64,000 nt of DNA from Actinomadura meyerae. Its GTDB lineage: Bacteria > Actinomycetota > Actinomycetes > Streptosporangiales > Streptosporangiaceae. The translations under genes were made by a program, and so were the position numbers. The stretch is taken from assembly GCF_900188445.1 (NCBI RefSeq), contig NZ_FZOR01000037.1, positions 23,762-87,761 on the forward strand, given 5' to 3'. The notes below the pieces were generated by a model. The model made no database searches. It saw only the letters and a program-made list of their open reading frames with translations, and was not told the origin of the DNA. Of this stretch, positions 24,602 to 34,967 are shown one piece after another; within the stretch, counting starts at the first letter, position 1, and the number at the start of each line of letters is the position of its first letter.

Positions 24602-25321
24602 TCAGCCGCGGGCGTGCTGCTCGCCCTGGACGAGGAGGCGGCGGAGTGTCGCCGAGTCGGGCGCCAGCGCCGTGACGAGGACGCCCGGCCCGGCGAGCGG
24701 CATGACCGCCATCCCCTCGGCGGCGTGGGCGTCCTTCACCAGGCCGGGACCGACCAGCAGGACGTTCCCGGCGCAGCGCGCCCCGCCGAGGACGGCGCCG
24801 CCGGCCCGCATCTCCGGATCGGGCAGCCGCAGTTCGTGCCGCAGCAGAGGGACGCCGTCGAGAACGACGTCGATCCGGCCGCTGTAGTGGCCCGCGGGCT
24901 CGCCGTGCCGTCCCAGGACGAGTTCCTCGCGCCAGCGCAGCGTGGCGCCCTCCGCGAGGACGATGTCGGCGACCGAGCGGTGGCGGCATCCCGCCGTGGC
25001 GACCGCGGGTTCCAGGGCGAAGTCGAGGTGCGCTCCGGACGCGACCCTGGCGGTCACGCCGGCCTCCGACTCGCCGTCGCCCGGGAGCAGCAGCGAACTC
25101 GCGACGGAGCGCACGGCCAGGGACGCCCCGGCTCCGACCTCCAGGTCGAGATGCAGCCGGTCGCCCCCGAGGGGGCCCGCCGCCGCCCCGACCAGGTAGA
25201 CGGCGTCCGGCGTCTCGCGCAGCGCGTACGGCCCGTCCGAGCGCAGCGTCGCCAGCCGGGTCCGCCCGGCGGCGTCACCTTCGGCACGGACGGCCGCATG
25301 GGCCGTGTAATGCCGGGTCAC
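24602..25321 (-). CDS. ureD: Urease accessory protein UreD (UreH)
   Basis: A 239-residue scaffold protein for nickel insertion into urease. GGDRLHLDLEVGAGASLAVR, LEPAVATAGCRHRSVADIVL, LRWREELVLGRHGEPAGHYS and AVLGGARCAGNVLLVGPG follow the UreD pattern of actinomycetes. GTG 25321 overlaps the ureG stop by 4 bases. Last gene of the urease operon. Confidence 0.9.
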   Translation of the reverse strand: MTRHYTAHAAVRAEGDAAGRTRLATLRSDGPYALRETPDAVYLVGAAAGPLGGDRLHLDLEVGAGASLAVRSVASSLLLPGDGESEAGVTARVASGAHLDFALEPAVATAGCRHRSVADIVLAEGATLRWREELVLGRHGEPAGHYSGRIDVVLDGVPLLRHELRLPDPEMRAGGAVLGGARCAGNVLLVGPGLVKDAHAAEGMAVMPLAGPGVLVTALAPDSATLRRLLVQGEQHARG

Positions 25322-26025
25322 GGGGCTCCGGATGCGACCGCCCGCGATCCGGCGGCGGACGCCCCTCCGGTCTCCCGGTGCTCGGCGACGACGCCCCGGA
25401 CCCACTCGGCGACCTCGGGCGCGCCGGGCTGCTCGCGCAGCGAGCCGAAGACGACGGGCCTGCCGCCGCGCACGTGCGCCGCGTCGCGGTCCATGACCTC
25501 CAGGTCGGCGCCGACGAGCGGGGCCAGGTCGGTCTTGTTGACGACCAGCAGGTCCGCGCCGCTCACCCCGGGCCCGCCCTTGCGCGGGACCTTGTCGCCG
25601 CCGGAGACGTCCAGGACGAAGATCTGCCGGTCGGCGAGACCCCGGCTGAACGTGGCGGTGAGGTTGTCGCCGCCGCTCTCCACGATGACCAGGTCGAGCG
25701 GCCCGTGCCGGTGCTCCAGCGCCTCGACGGCGTCGAGGTTGGCGGAGATGTCGTCGCGGATGGCGGTGTGCGGGCAGCACCCGGTGCGGACGGCGGCGAT
25801 CCGGTCGTCCGGCAGCACCGCGTTGCGGCGCAGGAAGTCGGCGTCCTCGGTGGTGTAGATGTCGTTGGTCACCACGGCGAGCGCGAACTCGTCGCGGAGC
25901 GTCCGGCACAGCGCCGCCACCAGGGCGGTCTTGCCGCTGCCGACCGGGCCGCCGACGCCCAGCCGCAGCGCCCGCCCGCCGGGCCGCGGGGCGGGGTGCG
26001 GGTCATGATCGTGGTTCGCGCCCAT
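25318..26025 (-). CDS. ureG: Urease accessory GTPase UreG
   Basis: A 235-residue GTPase that powers nickel delivery to urease. P-loop GGPVGSGKTALVAALCR, then NDIYTTEDADFL, the metal-binding CCPHTAIRDD (Cys-Pro-His), DLVIVESGGDNLTATFS and the base-specifying NKTD. The N-terminus has a short His/Asp stretch (NHDHDPHP) that may bind nickel. It starts 33 bases after ureF. Confidence 0.96.
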   Translation of the reverse strand: MGANHDHDPHPAPRPGGRALRLGVGGPVGSGKTALVAALCRTLRDEFALAVVTNDIYTTEDADFLRRNAVLPDDRIAAVRTGCCPHTAIRDDISANLDAVEALEHRHGPLDLVIVESGGDNLTATFSRGLADRQIFVLDVSGGDKVPRKGGPGVSGADLLVVNKTDLAPLVGADLEVMDRDAAHVRGGRPVVFGSLREQPGAPEVAEWVRGVVAEHRETGGASAAGSRAVASGAP

Positions 26026-26058
26026 CGGGCTTCCTCTCCCTGAACCGGCCGCCGGCCG

Positions 26059-26771
26059 TCATGATTCGAACAGGCGCAGATCCGCCTGGAGGTGCAGTTC
26101 GGCGAAGATGTCGAGGGCGGGCGCCGACACGGCGGGGAGCGCCCGCGGGTCGCCGTCCGCGTACCCGGCCGCCTCGGCGGCGAGCGCGTCCACCCGCGGG
26201 GCGAGATCGGCGAGGGCCTGGTGGACGGCCAGCGGGTCGAGCCCGAGCAGCCGCACGGCCGCGGACGCGGGGCCCGTGACCGCCCCGTACGCGGCGATCG
26301 AGGCGGCGTCCGCGGGCGAGCCGCCCGCGGCGGCGACGGCCGCGCCGAGGACGAGCGGGTGGTGCGGCGCCGGGAACGCCGCGAGCGCGTCGAGCGCCCG
26401 GTGCGGTGCCATGGCGCGGACGGCGCGGAGCAGTGACCTTCCCTGGGCCCGGGAGGCCCGCCGCCCGGCGGGCGACGGCATCCTGGCGTCCGCCTCGGCA
26501 TCGAGCACGGCCCAGGAGTCCGGCTTCTCCTGCGCCTCGTCCGCCCCGTCCCAGTCCACCCCTTCGCCGGCGGCGTGCGCGCAGGCGGCCGCCGACAGCG
26601 CGGCGGTGACCAGCCCTGCGGTGTCGAGGCGTCCCCGCAGGAACGCCGCGAGCGTGCCGAGGTCGGAGACCGCGCCCGCGCCCGCCGCCGGTTCCAGGCC
26701 GCCCGAGTGGGCGTGCCCGCCCGCCGGGAGCCGGGAGTCGGCGAGGAGCAGCAGCAGTGCCGGAGGGGCCA

Positions 26772-26772
<1 letters not shown>
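26059..26772 (-). CDS. ureF: Urease accessory protein UreF
   Basis: A 237-residue all-helical accessory protein that recruits UreG to the urease complex. LLLLADSRLPAGGHAHSGGL is the UreF N-terminal motif, and PHHPLVLGAAVAAAGGSPAD and the C-terminal region fit. It contains an acidic insertion around GVDWDGADEAQEKPD. ATG 26772 overlaps the ureC stop by one base (TGATG). Confidence 0.92.
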
Positions 26773-28485
<1,713 letters not shown>

Positions 28486-28493
<8 letters not shown>

Positions 28494-28815
28494 CCAGCGC
28501 TCCCGCCTGCTCGGGGCGCAGGCCCGGGACCACCCGGTGCCCGGCCAGCGGAACCAGCGGCACCTCGCGCGTCAGCCCCGGCTCGAACCGCACGGAGGTG
28601 CCGGCGGGCACGTCCAGCCGGAACCCCCACGCGGCCGCGCGGTCGAACTCCAGCGCCGGGTTGGCGGCCGCGAAGTGGTAGTGGGACCCGACCTGGACGG
28701 GACGGTCACCGGTGTTGACGACGGTGACCACGACACGGGCGCGGCCGGGGTTGAGCGCGACCGGCGGGGCCTCCGCGGGGACGACCTCGCCGGGGACGAG
28801 CGGGCGCGCGGTCAA
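28486..28815 (-). CDS. ureB: Urease beta subunit
   Basis: A 109-residue structural subunit. MTARPLVPGEVVPAE, VTVVNTGDRPVQVGSHYHFA and FDRAAAWGFRLDVPAGTSVR are typical. The start is TTG 28815, whose TTGA overlaps the stop of ureA, so translation is coupled. The beta subunit is separate, not fused to gamma as in Helicobacter. Confidence 0.96.
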
Positions 28816-29114
28816 GGGATCGGCCGGTGGACGGTGACGAGCTTGGTGCCGTCGGGGAAGGTCGCCTCGACCTGCACCGAGTCGAGCATCTCCGGAATGC
28901 CTTCCATGACGTCCTCCCGGGTGAGCACCGTGCGGCCCGACTCCATCAGCTCGGCGACCGACCGCCCGTCCCGCGCGCCTTCCAGCACGTGGACCGCGAT
29001 GACCGCGGTCGCCTCCGGATGGTTGAGCCGCAGGCCCCGGGCGCGGCGCTCCTGCGCGACCGAAGCGGCGACATGCAGGAGCAGCCGCTCCTGCTCATGC
29101 GGGCTGATCAACAC
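28812..29114 (-). CDS. ureA: Urease gamma subunit
   Basis: A 100-residue subunit and first gene of ureABCFGD. After the GTG 29114 start it reads LISPHEQERLLLHVAASVAQ, then RRARGLRLNHPEATAVI and MEGIPEMLDSVQVEATFPDG, as in other gamma subunits. No clear ribosome site precedes the GTG. The upstream 29160-29185 patch is AT-rich and on the minus strand holds GTAAA-n6-GTTAA, only a weak resemblance to a GlnR box. Confidence 0.95.
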   Translation of the reverse strand: MLISPHEQERLLLHVAASVAQERRARGLRLNHPEATAVIAVHVLEGARDGRSVAELMESGRTVLTREDVMEGIPEMLDSVQVEATFPDGTKLVTVHRPIP

Positions 29115-29248
29115 GCTCAGGACATTACTGGGCGAGGAAACTGCGCACGACGGAGCGATTGCATAGTTAACGGCGAATTTACCGGCGGTCCGGAGCCGGA
29201 GGCCCGGCGCCGCGCGCCCGCCATCCGGGCCTGGCCAAGTATCCCTAC

Positions 29249-29276
29249 TTGACATGTAGGGAAACTGGGCTAAGTT
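29249..29276 (+). promoter_or_regulatory. Promoter of the GntR operon, probably leaderless
   Basis: A perfect -35 TTGACA (29249-29254) and a -10-like TAAGTT (29271-29276) are separated by 16 bases. Transcription should start about 7-10 bases later, essentially at ATG 29286, so the GntR mRNA may lack a 5' leader. The -35 is itself embedded in an inverted repeat, CCCTAC (29243-29248) and GTAGGG (29256-29261). Confidence 0.55.
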
Positions 29277-29285
29277 GCATGCAAC
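29274..29285. promoter_or_regulatory. GntR operator palindrome
   Basis: GTTGCATGCAAC is a perfect 12-base palindrome between the -10 element and the ATG of the GntR gene. FadR-type GntR repressors commonly bind such short palindromes; autorepression is inferred. Confidence 0.55.
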
Positions 29286-30083
29286 ATGCAGCAGCCCCCA
29301 CTGCGCCCCCCACTGCGCCCCCCACTGCGAGGTCCCGTGCAGCCCGACTTCTCCCGACTCCCCGAGATGCCGCCCGTCGACGCGGGGGCCGCGCTGGCCG
29401 ACCAGGCGTACCTGCGGTTGCGCGAGGCGATCCTGCAGCGGCGGGTGCCGCCCGGCACGCGGCTGTCGGTTCCGGCGGTCGCGCGGCGGCTCGGGGTCAG
29501 CCGCAGCCCGGCCCGCGAGGCGATCGCCCGCATCGCGGGCGAGGGCCTCGCCACCTTCGTCCCGCGCAAGGGCGCCGTGGTCGCCCGGATCACCCCGGCG
29601 GACCTGCTGGAGATCTACGAGCTGCGCGAGGTGCTGGAGGGCCTGGCCGCCCGGCTCGCCGCCGCGCGGATCGGCGCGGCGGCGCTGGACGAACTGGACG
29701 CGCTGGTCGCCGGTCACCGCGCGGCCATCGAGGACGGGGACGTGGACCGGCACATGGAGCTCGACCAGGCGTTCCACCGGGCCGTCCGGCGGGCGGCGGG
29801 GAACGGGCGGCTACTGGAACCGCTGGACCGGCTTCAGGCGCAGGTCCGGATCGCCATGGACACCACCCGCCGCTCACCGGGGGGCATGCCGCAGGCTCTC
29901 GGCGAGCACGAGCGAATCCTCGCGGCGCTCCGGGCGCGCGACACCGGCCGCGCGGAGGCGGAGGCCCGCGCGCACATCGTCCGGCTCCGGCAGAGCATCG
30001 CGGACTCCGTCCCCGCCGGGGACGCCCCCAGCGGCGGGCGATCGACCGACGACTTCACCGTCACCCGGGGAGGGGCACGATGA
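29286..30083 (+). CDS. GntR family regulator (FCD/FadR type)
   Basis: A 265-residue regulator. The winged helix is at about residues 40-105 (AYLRLREAILQRRVPPGTRL, VARRLGVSRSPAREAIARIA, FVPRKGAVVARI). The all-helical FCD ligand-binding domain follows (LLEIYELREVLEGLAARLAA, HRAAIEDGDVDRHMELDQAF, LGEHERILAALRARDTGRAE), with the metal-binding Asp/His positions present. The N-terminus is a threefold PPLR repeat from a 12-base tandem repeat. ATG 29286 fits a leaderless transcript; GTG 29337 is an alternative. It overlaps the ABC permease by 4 bases and probably controls the whole operon. Confidence 0.9.
   Translation: MQQPPLRPPLRPPLRGPVQPDFSRLPEMPPVDAGAALADQAYLRLREAILQRRVPPGTRLSVPAVARRLGVSRSPAREAIARIAGEGLATFVPRKGAVVARITPADLLEIYELREVLEGLAARLAAARIGAAALDELDALVAGHRAAIEDGDVDRHMELDQAFHRAVRRAAGNGRLLEPLDRLQAQVRIAMDTTRRSPGGMPQALGEHERILAALRARDTGRAEAEARAHIVRLRQSIADSVPAGDAPSGGRSTDDFTVTRGGAR
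29294..29329 (+). repeat. 12-bp tandem repeat, three copies
   Basis: Three consecutive copies of CCCCCCACTGCG (the first begins with G) encode PPLRPPLRPPLR at the GntR N-terminus. Copy number could vary by slippage without breaking the frame. Confidence 0.8.
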
Positions 30084-30919
30084 CATCCACCACGACGGCG
30101 CGCGCGCCCGCGCCCGAACAGCGGCCACGCGGCGGACCCGGACGGCGACGCCTCCGAGCGTCGCTGGAGCGCGCGGGCTACGGCGCGGCCGGTTTCGCAC
30201 TGCTGATCGCGGCCTGGTACGCCCTGCACGGGTCGGGCGTGGTCGCCGACGGGCTTCTGCCGCGTCCGGACGAGGTGGTCCGCGCGGCATGGCGCGGCAT
30301 CACCGACCAAGGGCTGCTGCTGGACGTCCGGGTCAGCGTCACCCGGGTGTTCCTCGGCGTGGCGATCGGCACGGCCGCGGCGGTGCCGGCGGGCTTCCTG
30401 CTGGCCTGGTACCGGCCGCTGCGCGCGATCCTGGAACCGCTCATCGGGTTCTTCCGCGCGCTGCCGCCGATCGCGCTGATCCCGCTGGTCGTCGTGTACT
30501 TCGGGATCGGCGAGCCGGCCCGCATCTCGGTGCTGGTGTACGCCTCGTTCTTCACCGCGGTCATCGTCGTGCAGGAGGGCATCGCCGCGATCGACCCGCT
30601 CTACGTCAAGGCCGCGCGCTCGCTCGGCGCCAACCGGGTCGAGGTGTTCACCCGCTGCGTGCTGCCGCTGGCCGTCCCGCAGTTCCTGGTCGCGGTCCGG
30701 GTGGCGCTCGGAGTGTCGTGGGCGACGCTCGTGGCCGCCGAGCTGGTCGCGGCGCAGCGCGGGCTCGGCGCGGTGATCCAGAACGCGGGCAGCTTCTTCA
30801 AGATCGACGACGTGTACGTCGGCATCACCCTGATCGGGATCGTCGCGCTGGTGATGGACCGTGCGCTGCGGGCCCTGATGCGCCGGGCGACCCGGTGGCA
30901 GGAAAGGACGGGCGCATGA
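30080..30919 (+). CDS. ABC permease, taurine/nitrate/sulfonate type
   Basis: A 279-residue permease of the SsuC/TauC/NrtB family with about six membrane segments. LIAAWYALHGSGVVADGLLP RPDEVVRA, LLAWYRPLRAILEPLIGFFR ALPPIALIPL and the EAA loop (AARSLGANRVEVFTRCVLPL AVPQFLVAVR) are diagnostic. ATG 30080 overlaps the GntR stop by 4 bases. It works with the ATPase and lipoprotein that follow. Confidence 0.9.
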   Translation: MTSTTTARAPAPEQRPRGGPGRRRLRASLERAGYGAAGFALLIAAWYALHGSGVVADGLLPRPDEVVRAAWRGITDQGLLLDVRVSVTRVFLGVAIGTAAAVPAGFLLAWYRPLRAILEPLIGFFRALPPIALIPLVVVYFGIGEPARISVLVYASFFTAVIVVQEGIAAIDPLYVKAARSLGANRVEVFTRCVLPLAVPQFLVAVRVALGVSWATLVAAELVAAQRGLGAVIQNAGSFFKIDDVYVGITLIGIVALVMDRALRALMRRATRWQERTGA

Positions 30920-31767
30920 GCGGCGGACCTGTCCGGCCCGGTCCGGAGGAACGTTCCAAGGAGGAGCACGTGGACCGCGAGGCGCTGGCCTTCCGGGAGG
31001 TGCGCAAGTCCTTCAGCGGCCGCGGCGACGCGCTCCGGGTCCTGGACGGCGTCGACTTCGCCGTCCGGGAGAGCGAGTTCGTCTCGGTGATCGGGCCGTC
31101 CGGCTGCGGGAAGTCGACGCTGCTCAACATGGCCGCCGGGTTCGAGTCGCCGGACGGCGGCAGCGTCCGGTCCGGCGGCGCCGAGGTGACCGGGCCGAGC
31201 GCGGCCCGCGGCGTGGTGTTCCAGCAGTACGCGATCTTCCCGTGGCTCACCGTCGCCGACAACATCGCGTTCGGCCTGCGGCTGGACGCCTGCCGCATCC
31301 CGCGCTCCGAGCACGCCGGCATCGTCGCCCGCTACATCGAGCTGATGGGCCTGACCGGCTTCGAGCGGGCCTACCCCAAGGAGCTGTCGGGCGGGATGCG
31401 GCAGCGCGTGGCGATCGCCCGCGCCTACGCCCCCGACCCCGACGTGCTGCTGATGGACGAGCCGTTCGCCGCCCTCGACGCGCAGACCCGCGAGTTCATG
31501 CAGGAACTGCTGCACGGCACGCAGCTCGCGGAGCGCAAGACGGTGCTGCTGATCACGCACTCCGTCGAGGAGGCGATCTTCCTGTCCCACCGGGTCGTGG
31601 TCATGTCGGCCCGGCCGTCCCGGGTCTGCGAGGTGGTGGAGGTCGGCATCGACATGCCGCGGACCGCCGAGACCAGGCTCACCCCCGAGTTCATCGAGCT
31701 GCGCCGCCACCTGGAAGGCGTGCTGCGGTCGCAGTCCCCGACCGTCCCGAAAGGAACCCCCTCATGA
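30916..31767 (+). CDS. ABC ATPase, taurine/nitrate/sulfonate type
   Basis: A 283-residue ATPase. Walker A IGPSGCGKSTLLNMAAGF, Q-loop VVFQQYAIFPWLTVADNIAF, signature LSGGMRQRVAIARAY, Walker B VLLMDEPFAALDAQTRE, H-loop ITHSVEEAIFLSHRVVVMSA. ATG 30916 overlaps the permease stop. GTG 30970 has AAGGAGGAG upstream and could be the true start, removing 18 residues. Confidence 0.93.
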   Translation: MSGGPVRPGPEERSKEEHVDREALAFREVRKSFSGRGDALRVLDGVDFAVRESEFVSVIGPSGCGKSTLLNMAAGFESPDGGSVRSGGAEVTGPSAARGVVFQQYAIFPWLTVADNIAFGLRLDACRIPRSEHAGIVARYIELMGLTGFERAYPKELSGGMRQRVAIARAYAPDPDVLLMDEPFAALDAQTREFMQELLHGTQLAERKTVLLITHSVEEAIFLSHRVVVMSARPSRVCEVVEVGIDMPRTAETRLTPEFIELRRHLEGVLRSQSPTVPKGTPS

Positions 31768-32825
31768 TCATCAATGCCCGGAGACGGCGGCGCGCGCCGC
31801 TCGTCGCGCCGGTGCTCGCGCCCCTGCTCGCCGTCCTGCTCGCGGTCGCGGGCTGCGCCCTGGAGAGCGACGGAGAGGGCGGCGGCGAGGACGCGGACGG
31901 CCTGAAGGTCGTCAAGGTCGGCTACCTGCACACCGTCGCGGTCGACACGCACCTGTGGCTGGGGCAGGTCAACGGAACGTTCCAGAAGCACGGCCTGAAG
32001 CTGGAGCCGGTCAAGTTCGACACCGGCATCGCCGAGAGCCAGGCCCTGTCGGGAGGGTCCATCGACGTCGCCGTCATGGGCGCGGTCGCGGCCAACTTCC
32101 CGGCGCGGGGGCAGGGCAAGGTGTTCCTGCTGAACGACATCGAGTACGACACCGCGCAGCTGTGGGTCCGCGAGGACTCCGGGATCGGCTCGCTCGCCGA
32201 CCTGGCGGGCAAGAAGGTCGCCACGACGCAGGGCACGACCGCGCACGTCTTCCTGCACAACGCGCTGAAGACCGAGAAGATCGACCCGGGGAAGGTGTCG
32301 ATCGTCAACTCCCCCATGCCCGCCGCCGTCAACGCGTTCATCAGCGGCGCCGTGCCCGCCGTCGCGCTGTGGGTGCCGTTCGACCTGCAGGTGAAGAAGA
32401 ACCTCCCCGGCGCCAGGCTGCTCACCTCGGCCGGCAAGTACTACCCGCAGGCCGCCATCCCCGGCGGCTGGGTCGCCCGCAACTCCTTTTACGACAAGGA
32501 CAAGGACACCCTCAAGAAGATCGCCGCCGCCTGGCTGGAGGTCAACGACACGCTGGTCGGCGACCCGGACGGCAGCCTGCGCAAGGTGCACGAGCAGGCG
32601 TACCGCAACGACGCGCCGTTCGAGCAGATCAAGCACGACTTCGGATTCGAGAAGACGTTCACCGGCGAGCAGTGGGCGGCCCACTACCGCGACGGCACCG
32701 CCGCGGGCTGGCTCGGCCGGACCACCCGCACGTTCGTCGAGCTGGGCGGGCTGCCGGAGTACAAGGAGCCGTCCTCCTACTTCGACCCGCAGATCTTCCT
32801 GAGCGCGTACGAGGAGGCGCGGTGA
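31764..32825 (+). CDS. ABC substrate-binding lipoprotein, NMT1/SsuA-like
   Basis: A 353-residue binding protein. A charged N-terminus and hydrophobic core end in the lipobox VAGC. Then VVKVGYLHTVAVDTHLWLGQ and NGTFQKHGLKLEPVKFDTGI, and LSGGSIDVAVMGAVAANFP, follow the taurine/aliphatic-sulfonate binding-protein pattern. LADLAGKKVATTQGTTAHVF is the usual ligand-cleft segment. The ligand is unknown. Coupled by a 4-base overlap to the ATPase and to the next gene. Confidence 0.9.
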   Translation: MIINARRRRRAPLVAPVLAPLLAVLLAVAGCALESDGEGGGEDADGLKVVKVGYLHTVAVDTHLWLGQVNGTFQKHGLKLEPVKFDTGIAESQALSGGSIDVAVMGAVAANFPARGQGKVFLLNDIEYDTAQLWVREDSGIGSLADLAGKKVATTQGTTAHVFLHNALKTEKIDPGKVSIVNSPMPAAVNAFISGAVPAVALWVPFDLQVKKNLPGARLLTSAGKYYPQAAIPGGWVARNSFYDKDKDTLKKIAAAWLEVNDTLVGDPDGSLRKVHEQAYRNDAPFEQIKHDFGFEKTFTGEQWAAHYRDGTAAGWLGRTTRTFVELGGLPEYKEPSSYFDPQIFLSAYEEAR

Positions 32826-33730
32826 CCGGGCCGACGCCGACCACGACCGCCGGAGTGATCGGGCTGGGCGCGATGGGCGGCCGGGTGGCGGCCCGGCTCG
32901 CCTCGGCCGGTCCCGTCCACGGCCACGACCTCTCGGAGGCCCGGCTCGCCGAGGCCGCCGAGTCCGGGGTGGTGCCTGCGGGGAGCGCGGGCGAGGTCGC
33001 CGAGCGGGCCGGCGTGCTGGTCCTCTCGCTGCCCGGCCCCGCCGACGTGACCGGTCTCGCGGCGGACGTCCTGGCGCACCGCCTCCGGCCGGGCAGCGTG
33101 GTGGTGGACATCTCCACCATCGACCCGGACAGCGCGCGGGCGGCGGCGCGGTCCGTCGCGTCGGCGGGCGCGGTGTACCTGGACGCGCCCGTCCTCGGCC
33201 GTCCCGACAAGTGCGGGAACTGGACGCTCACGGCCGGCGGCGACCCGGACGCGGTCGAACGCGTCCGGCCGCTGCTGGAGAAGACGATCGCGCGCGCCGT
33301 CGTCCGCATCGGGGACGTCGGCGCGGGCAGCGTGGTCAAGCTGCTGAACAACCTGATGTTCGGCGCGATCAACGCGGTCACCGCCGAGGCCCTGGCGATC
33401 GCGCGGCTGGCCGGGGTCGACCCGGAGGTGTTCGCGCGCACCGTCGCCGACTCCGGGGCCGCGACGGTGAGCAACCTGTTCCGCGAGCTCGCACCGAAGA
33501 TCGTCGCGGGCGACCACGCGCCGGCGTTCGCGCTCGGGCTGCTGGAGAAGGACAACCGGCTGGCGCTCGAACTGGCGCGGGCGAGCGGGTGCCCCGCCTT
33601 CATCGCGACGGCCGTCGACCAGGTCAACCGGCTCGCCCTGCTCAAGGGCCTCGGCGGCGAGGACACCGGTGCCGTCCACCTCCTCTACACCGCGCTGGCC
33701 GCCGCCGAGTCCCCGTCGGCGCCCGCATGA
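32822..33730 (+). CDS. 3-hydroxyisobutyrate-dehydrogenase-like enzyme
   Basis: A 302-residue beta-hydroxyacid dehydrogenase. NAD(P) binding GVIGLGAMGGRVAARLASAG, the substrate-binding segment DAPVLGRPDKCGNWTLTAGG and the catalytic lysine in GSVVKLLNNLMFGAINAVTA are in the right order. FALGLLEKDNRLALELA matches the family C-terminus. The family motif usually reads DAPVSGG; here it is DAPVLGR, which suggests a specialised substrate. GTG 32822 overlaps the preceding stop by 4 bases. Confidence 0.88.
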   Translation: MTGPTPTTTAGVIGLGAMGGRVAARLASAGPVHGHDLSEARLAEAAESGVVPAGSAGEVAERAGVLVLSLPGPADVTGLAADVLAHRLRPGSVVVDISTIDPDSARAAARSVASAGAVYLDAPVLGRPDKCGNWTLTAGGDPDAVERVRPLLEKTIARAVVRIGDVGAGSVVKLLNNLMFGAINAVTAEALAIARLAGVDPEVFARTVADSGAATVSNLFRELAPKIVAGDHAPAFALGLLEKDNRLALELARASGCPAFIATAVDQVNRLALLKGLGGEDTGAVHLLYTALAAAESPSAPA

Positions 33731-34905
33731 CCGCCCCGCCCATCGACGAACCGCCGGCAGGCAAGCTGCCGATCGACGAGATCCGGGTCAGGGTCTTCGA
33801 GGTCCCGCTGCGCGAGCCGGTGCGGATGTCGTTCGCGGCGCTGGCCCGCCGGCGCGCCTGCGTGATCGAGATCCGCTCCGGCGACCTGGTCGGCGTCGGG
33901 GAGAGCTGGGTGAACCATCCCGCCTGGGCCTGGCGGGAGCGCGTCGCCACCTTCGCCGAGGGCGTCGTCCCGCTGCTGCTCGGCGCGGACGCCGCGGGCA
34001 TCGGCGAGCTGCGGCGCGTCCTGTCCCGGCGGCTCCTTCCGCTGGGACGGCAGTGGGGCGCCCCCGGCCCGGTCTGGCAGGCGATCAGCGGGGTCGACAT
34101 GGCGCTGTGGGACCTGGCGGGCAAGGCCGCGGGCCGCCCGCTCGCCGACCTGCTCGCCGGGCCGTCCGGTGCGCCGTCCCGCACGGTGCCCGCCTATGCC
34201 AGCGGGATCGGCCCCGACCGCGTCGAGGAGCTCGCCGAGCGGGCCGCGGCCCGGGGCTTCCGGGCGCTGAAGGTCAAGATCGGCTTCGGCGCGGAACGGG
34301 ACGCGGCGATCGTCCGCGCCGCCCGCGCCGCGGCCGGCGACGGCGTCGCGCTCTTCGCGGACGCCAACCAGGCGTGGCCGGTGGAGGAGGCCGTCCGGAG
34401 GTGCGCGGCGCTCCGCGACCAGGGCGTCCAGTGGTGCGAGGAGCCGGTGGACGGCAACGCCCTCGCCGACCTCGAACGGGTGCACGCCGAGACCGGGCTG
34501 CCGCTCGCGACCGGGGAGAACGTGTACACGCTCGACGCGTTCACCCGCTACGCGTCCTCCCCCGCCGTCGCGCTCATCCAGCCCGACGCCGCCAAGAACG
34601 GCGGCGTCACCACCGCGCTGGAGGTCGGGCGCGCGGCGGCCGCCGGCGGCACCGGGTTCAGCCCGCACTGCTACTCGGGCGCGCTCGGCCTCACGGCGTC
34701 CGCCCATGTCGCCGCGGCGGTCGGCGCCACATGGGTCGAGCTGGACGTGCGGGACGACCCGCTGCGCACCCGGCTCGCCGCACCGCCGCCGGAGGTATCG
34801 GACGGGCTGCTGCGCGTCCCCTCCGGACCCGGGCTCGGCCTCGCGATCGACGAGGAGCAGGTGGCGGACCACACCGTCCACTCCGCCCGCTGGACCGCGA
34901 CCTGA
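33727..34905 (+). CDS. Enolase-superfamily enzyme (mandelate racemase/muconate cycloisomerase)
   Basis: A 392-residue enzyme that abstracts a proton next to a carboxylate. The capping domain comes first, then the barrel. Base lysines are in ALKVKIGF; metal ligands in FADANQAW, WCEEPVDG and ATGENVY; a His follows in FSPHCYSGALGL. The KxK motif plus the late His give a mandelate-racemase-like active site. Substrate is probably an acid sugar or other hydroxy acid. ATG 33727 overlaps the preceding gene by 4 bases. Confidence 0.88.
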   Translation: MTAPPIDEPPAGKLPIDEIRVRVFEVPLREPVRMSFAALARRRACVIEIRSGDLVGVGESWVNHPAWAWRERVATFAEGVVPLLLGADAAGIGELRRVLSRRLLPLGRQWGAPGPVWQAISGVDMALWDLAGKAAGRPLADLLAGPSGAPSRTVPAYASGIGPDRVEELAERAAARGFRALKVKIGFGAERDAAIVRAARAAAGDGVALFADANQAWPVEEAVRRCAALRDQGVQWCEEPVDGNALADLERVHAETGLPLATGENVYTLDAFTRYASSPAVALIQPDAAKNGGVTTALEVGRAAAAGGTGFSPHCYSGALGLTASAHVAAAVGATWVELDVRDDPLRTRLAAPPPEVSDGLLRVPSGPGLGLAIDEEQVADHTVHSARWTAT

Positions 34906-34967
34906 CCGACGCCCGACCCGACCGGACGCCCCCGACATCTCGAACACACGCAAGGAGACGGATATCC

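Noticed and set aside
29167..29182. GlnR box upstream of ureA
   Set aside because: The half-sites GTAAA and GTTAA keep the 11-base spacing but deviate at key positions, so it is mentioned only as a weak resemblance.
29294..29329. Tandem repeat considered as a CRISPR or mobile-element signature
   Set aside because: Repeats are 12 bases, directly adjacent without spacers, and in frame within the GntR gene.
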